From the NCBI GenBank assembly GCA_900754525.1, contig CAAEDE010000004.1:1-64000 (forward strand): a stretch of DNA of 64,000 nucleotides, written 5' to 3'. The DNA comes from an uncultured Collinsella sp. Its GTDB lineage: Bacteria > Actinomycetota > Coriobacteriia > Coriobacteriales > Coriobacteriaceae. How positions within the stretch are numbered: the stretch's first letter is position 1; each line of letters starts with the position of its first letter. The notes under the pieces were generated by a model. The model had not been told where the DNA came from. It saw nothing but the letters and a program-made list of their open reading frames with translations, and did no database searches. Of this stretch, positions 57,313 through 64,000 are shown piece after piece. The position numbers and the translations under genes are program-made.

Positions 57313-58752
57313 ATGGCGAACAACCATACCGCGGGCGCTGCCGCCCGCACCTTCGCGCCCAGCGAGCTTTGCCAGCGTATGCTGGCCAAAACCAGCAAGG
57401 GCACCTGCGGTCCCTGCATCCTGTATCTTGAGGATGGGACCATTTTTTATGGACGTGCATGCGGCGCCGAGGGCACCGCGACCGGCGAAGTCTGCTTCAA
57501 CACCTCGCTCGAGGGCTACTTTGAGGTCATGACCGACCCGAGTTATGCCGGCCAAATCGTAACCATGACCTATCCGCAGATCGGCAACTACGGTATCGAC
57601 GAGACCGACGTCCAGTCGGCCTTCCCCGGCGACGCCGTGCGCCCCGCGAGCGCTCCGGCTATGCGCGGCATGATCGTTCGCGACATGTGCGCTACGCCTT
57701 CTAACTGGCGCTCGGCCGTCAGCGTGCCGGAGTACCTGCGCGCCCACGGCATCGTCGCTATCGAGGGTGTCGACACCCGCGCTCTGGTGCGCCATCTGCG
57801 CGACAATGGTTCCAAGATGGGCATTATCTCGACCGAGATCTTCGACGTCGACGAGCTTGCCGAGCGTCTGGCCGCAGCGCCCACGCTGGTAGGCGAGAAC
57901 CTGGTCAAGACCGTAAGCTGCCCCGCGCCTCACGAGTTTGTGGCCGCCGACCTGCCTGCCACGCATGACTTTGCGCTTTCGGCTGCCGCTCCTGCCCGTC
58001 ACAAAGTGGTCGCCTACGACTGCGGTGTGAAGCGCGGCATTCTGGAGGGTCTGGTCCGCGCCGGCTGCGACCTTACTGTCGTGCCGTGGGATACGCCCGC
58101 GAGCGAGGTGCTCGACATGAATCCCGACGGTGTCTTCTTGTCCAATGGCCCCGGCGACCCCGACGCCGTGGTGGAGACCTACGAGCAAGTGCAGCAGCTG
58201 ATCGGCAAGGTGCCGGTCTTTGGTATTTGTCTTGGTCACCAGATGATCAGCCTGGCCTGCGGCGCCCAGATGGAAAAGCTTAAGTTCGGTCACCGCGGTG
58301 GCAACCAGCCAGTCATGAACCTGGTAAGCCGCCGCGTGGAGATCACCGCACAAAACCATGGCTTTGGCCTGCTGTTCCCCAGCTTGGGCAAGCTTGTCCC
58401 CGAGCTTTCCGGCGGCGAGACCGAGCATGCGGCCGATGGAGATCTGCGCGTCTGGGTGCGCCGCGGAATCGCGCCGGTCGTGATGAACGAGCGCTTTGGT
58501 CGCATTCGCCTGACACATGTGAACCTCAACGACGGCACCGCCGAGGGCATCCAACTGCTCGACGCCCCGTGCTTCTCGGTCCAGTACCACCCCGAGGCCT
58601 CGCCTGGTCCCACCGATGCCCACTATCTCTTTACCGCCTTTACGCGACTCATGGACGGCGAGGAGAACTACCTGGACATCGACACCGCGAAGGACCGCCT
58701 GGCTGGCTGGAATTTCGCCGAGACCGCCGCGACCGAGACCGAGGAGAACTAA
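57313..58752 (+). CDS. carA: Carbamoyl-phosphate synthase small subunit
   Basis: A 479-residue glutaminase subunit; it passes ammonia to CarB for pyrimidine and arginine synthesis. About 35 residues precede the usual start ([20 protein letters not shown]). The GATase1 triad is in [10 protein letters not shown] (nucleophile Cys) and [11 protein letters not shown] (His, Glu). The [17 protein letters not shown] motif is present. The second ATG of the leader frame is used: it follows AAGGAG by four bases. PyrR controls it through the leader; a possible ArgR-type AT-rich site (about 57170-57205) lies upstream but is weak evidence. Confidence 0.96.
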   Translation: MANNHTAGAAARTFAPSELCQRMLAKTSKGTCGPCILYLEDGTIFYGRACGAEGTATGEVCFNTSLEGYFEVMTDPSYAGQIVTMTYPQIGNYGIDETDVQSAFPGDAVRPASAPAMRGMIVRDMCATPSNWRSAVSVPEYLRAHGIVAIEGVDTRALVRHLRDNGSKMGIISTEIFDVDELAERLAAAPTLVGENLVKTVSCPAPHEFVAADLPATHDFALSAAAPARHKVVAYDCGVKRGILEGLVRAGCDLTVVPWDTPASEVLDMNPDGVFLSNGPGDPDAVVETYEQVQQLIGKVPVFGICLGHQMISLACGAQMEKLKFGHRGGNQPVMNLVSRRVEITAQNHGFGLLFPSLGKLVPELSGGETEHAADGDLRVWVRRGIAPVVMNERFGRIRLTHVNLNDGTAEGIQLLDAPCFSVQYHPEASPGPTDAHYLFTAFTRLMDGEENYLDIDTAKDRLAGWNFAETAATETEEN

Positions 58753-58753
58753 C

Positions 58754-62068
<3,315 letters not shown>

Positions 62069-62080
62069 CGTGACCTGTCC

Positions 62081-62169
62081 GGCCGGGGCGGAGGGGGCCG
62101 AGTTTCCCCCTTCGCTCCGGCTGCAAGCAGAGTCGCTCAGTGGCAAATTCGGCCCCCTCTGCCCCGGCC
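62081..62169. repeat. Hairpin 1 after carB
   Basis: 25-nt arms at 62081-62105 and 62145-62169 pair fully if two G-U pairs are allowed; the loop is 39 nt. There is no T-tract, so it is a weak terminator candidate. Confidence 0.75.
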
Positions 62170-62241
62170 TGCGGTGACTTGGCTGCACCGTGTGCTGCCG
62201 AAGGGGCTTTGCGCGATGACTAGGGCTGAATAAAAAGTGAG

Positions 62242-62279
62242 TGTGGGCTCTGCCGTTCGTTCGAACGGCAGAGCCCACA
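62242..62279. terminator. Hairpin 2 after carB, probable terminator
   Basis: TGTGGGCTCTGCCGTTCG / CGAACGGCAGAGCCCACA, an 18-bp perfect stem with a two-base loop and T-rich sequence on both sides. It probably ends carAB transcription. Confidence 0.6.
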
Positions 62280-62327
62280 TTAATATTTCAGCCAACGTAC
62301 GTCATGGCAATCCCCGGTAGGTCGCAG

Positions 62328-62415
62328 GGTGCTTCGCGGGCGGGCCAGGCTTTATCTGAACGACTTTGCGAAGCAACCGGAGTGAAGATAAAGCCTGGCC
62401 CGCCCGCGAAGCACC
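62328..62415. repeat. Hairpin 3, 30-bp perfect inverted repeat
   Basis: Perfect 30-bp arms (62328-62357 and 62386-62415) around a 28-base loop. The GC-rich sequence carries CTTCGCGGGC-type motifs. It lies about 95 bases before purE and may form an RNA rod or a DNA cruciform. It has no frame. Confidence 0.85.
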
Positions 62416-62510
62416 ACAAAGACCGCAGGGACGGGAGCAGCTATACTACTCTCAGTAGTTAAGGGTCGCGGATCCGCCGCGTCACCGCTCTCAACAGGAG
62501 GTCTTTGTTT

Positions 62511-62975
62511 ATGGCAGATCAGAAGCCGGTTGTCGGGATCATCATGGGCTCCAAGTCCGATCTGGGCGTTATGGAAGGTTGCACCGCCGAGCTCGAGGCA
62601 CTGGGCGTGCCCTATGAGCTCGTCATTGCAAGCGCGCACCGCACGCCGGCGAAGGTCCATGAGTGGGCCTCGACTGCTGCCGACCGCGGTATCAAGGTGA
62701 TTATCGCTGCCGCTGGCAAGGCTGCTCACCTGGGCGGTGTCGTGGCTGCGTTTACGCCGCTGCCGGTTATCGGCGTGCCTATGAAGACGAGCGATCTGGG
62801 TGGTATGGACTCGCTGCTGTCGATGGTGCAGATGCCTTCGGGCGTGCCCGTTGCCTGTGTGGCCATCAACGGTGCCAAGAACGCTGCCATTTACGCCACG
62901 CAGATTCTGGGCGCATGCGACCCCGAGTACCGCAAGGTTATCGAGAAGATGAAGCAGGAGATGGCTGACGCCTAA
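62511..62975 (+). CDS. purE: N5-CAIR mutase PurE
   Basis: A 154-residue class I PurE that converts N5-CAIR to CAIR in purine synthesis. The core is VGIIMGSKSDLGVMEGC, ASAHRTPAKVHEW, AAAGKAAHLGGVVAAFTPLP and GMDSLLSMVQMPSGVPVA. An ATG two codons earlier is possible; AGGAGG lies at nine bases from this one. No purK follows within the window; the next gene is a sortase. Confidence 0.95.
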   Translation: MADQKPVVGIIMGSKSDLGVMEGCTAELEALGVPYELVIASAHRTPAKVHEWASTAADRGIKVIIAAAGKAAHLGGVVAAFTPLPVIGVPMKTSDLGGMDSLLSMVQMPSGVPVACVAINGAKNAAIYATQILGACDPEYRKVIEKMKQEMADA

Positions 62976-63011
62976 GCGCTCTGCCAGTCCATTTGCAGCA
63001 TAAGGAGAGCC

Positions 63012-64000
63012 ATGTCCGACTATCAGGGAAAGCGTTTTTCGGCTTCTCGGACTCCCGATCCAGCCAAGTCGGGAGCAGCCCGCGCGCCGCAGCAGGGTCG
63101 GACATCCTCTCCTCAGCAGCCGCGTGCGCCGCGCCCCGTGACGCCGGCGAAACATCGCCGTCAGGATACACCTGCTGCATATCGCCCTTCGTCATACAGT
63201 ACGGCCAAGAAGTCATCTCGCTCTTCGGCGCATACCGCGTCATCGAGCTATACCGAGCCGCCGCGCAAAAAGCGCCGCTCCGTCATTCCCATTCTGCTCA
63301 TCATCATCGGCATCGGCCTGATCGTTGCCGCTGCCGCCATCTTTATCAACGCACAGATTGGCTACAAGCAGGCGAGCGAGTCGTATCAAAAAATCGAAAA
63401 GCAATATGTGAGCGACAAGGACGCTAGCGGCGTGCCAATTATCGACTTCAATGCACTTGCCCAGACAAATCCCGAGGTTGTGGGTTGGATTTACGCGCCC
63501 GGCACTAACATCAACTACCCCGTGGTGCAGACCAACAACAATTCTAAGTACCTCAACACGCTGTTCGACGGCACCGCCAATGCCTCGGGAGCCATCTTCT
63601 TGGATAGCGACGACACCGCGCCGGGCATGGTGGATCAGCAGACCACGATTTACGGTCATCATATGAACGACGGTTCGATGTTCAACGTGATTTCGGATAC
63701 AACCGATCAGGCGACGTTTGACAGCATGGAATACGTGTACTACATCACGCGCGATGCGACGTATAAGTTGCGCCCGCTGGCGACCAAGGTGGTCGATGAC
63801 ACGTATGCCAAGGCGCGCACACCCAACTTTGAGGGCGATGACGGACTGAAGAATTACCTGTCCGAGATGCTCGACGGCGCCTCTGCCGTGGCGAGCGATG
63901 CCACCGATCGTGCCGCTTCGGCAACCAAGGTCGTTACGCTTGTGACCTGCCGTTCGCTGTCATTTAGCAATACGCGCGCCGTCATGGTGCTCACGCCGGT
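63012..64000 (+). CDS. Class B-like sortase, cut by the window edge
   Basis: At least 329 codons, running off the right edge with no stop. The N-terminal 95 residues are Ser/Ala/Arg/Lys/Pro-rich and cytosolic. One TM follows (SVIPILLIIIGIGLIVAAAA). The catalytic domain has the His in TTIYGHHMNDGSMF, the nucleophilic Cys in VVTLVTCRSLSF and the Arg in NTRAVMVL, the triad order of class B sortases. AAGGAG six bases before the ATG supports the start. It could anchor a surface protein, but no link to the distant LPATG adhesin is shown. Confidence 0.88.
   Translation, partial: MSDYQGKRFSASRTPDPAKSGAARAPQQGRTSSPQQPRAPRPVTPAKHRRQDTPAAYRPSSYSTAKKSSRSSAHTASSSYTEPPRKKRRSVIPILLIIIGIGLIVAAAAIFINAQIGYKQASESYQKIEKQYVSDKDASGVPIIDFNALAQTNPEVVGWIYAPGTNINYPVVQTNNNSKYLNTLFDGTANASGAIFLDSDDTAPGMVDQQTTIYGHHMNDGSMFNVISDTTDQATFDSMEYVYYITRDATYKLRPLATKVVDDTYAKARTPNFEGDDGLKNYLSEMLDGASAVASDATDRAASATKVVTLVTCRSLSFSNTRAVMVLTP

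Noticed and set aside
62416..62510. Purine riboswitch before purE
   Set aside because: Short dyads occur but none of the conserved purine-riboswitch core bases or kissing loops could be found.

Overview
This window is the replication-origin region of a high-GC, Gram-positive-type chromosome. The likely source is a Coriobacteriia member, most plausibly Collinsella or a close relative. That identification rests on four things: gene order rpmH-rnpA-yidD-yidC-khpB-rsmG-parA-parB on one side of dnaA and dnaN-recF-dciA-gyrB-gyrA on the other; GC-rich codon use; a PafB/PafC-like WYL pair; and an actinobacterial-type PyrR leader before carAB. It is inferred from content and was not checked by database search. 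Most genes left of about 29 kb lie on the minus strand and most right of it on the plus strand, as expected for bidirectional replication from an origin at 29.2-32.7 kb.

Left arm (0-29 kb). It begins with a tRNA-Lys beside a duplicated tRNA tail. Then come an M29 aminopeptidase, a small membrane protein, purC, a two-component system (kinase and OmpR-type regulator), a Tat lipoprotein, a TSCPD protein and purB. A tRNA-Gly with similar tail duplications precedes a 1143-residue thioester/Cna-B adhesin ending in LPATG. Next are an M28-like membrane protein with a very long acidic insert, the WYL pair, a DnaQ-DinG helicase, ddl and rlmN. The par/rsmG segment (about 23.9-26.9 kb) is visibly more AT-rich and carries three perfect parS sites. 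The khpB-yidC-yidD-rnpA-rpmH cluster closes this arm.

Origin. Two DnaA-box-like clusters (29.24-29.40 and 32.51-32.74 kb) flank a two-gene unit: an unusual protein with a GHKL ATPase fold, a Gln/Pro-rich linker and a winged helix, followed by dnaA. The dnaA-dnaN gap holds an AT-rich unwinding element with a run of DnaA-trio triplets. The boxes look non-canonical (TTTTCAACA), and the DnaA recognition motif is also altered (GNRNHSTV).

Right arm (32-64 kb). dnaN-recF-dciA-gyrB-gyrA is followed by a large nested inverted repeat and tRNA-Ile. Then come a bifunctional-nuclease-family protein, two small unknowns, typA, a bactofilin-like membrane protein, a glycine-rich membrane channel family protein, two tRNA-Ser genes with another tail element, rpsF-ssb-rpsR-rplI, dnaB, purA, purD, a Nudix hydrolase, an ABC exporter, a membrane protein of unknown role, PyrR-regulated carAB, three strong hairpins, purE and a sortase cut by the window edge.

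The most interesting signals are the recurring tRNA-tail/hairpin composite at three tRNA loci, the ATPase-winged-helix gene between the two origin halves, the matching changes in DnaA and its boxes, and the M28-like protein that has lost several metal ligands.
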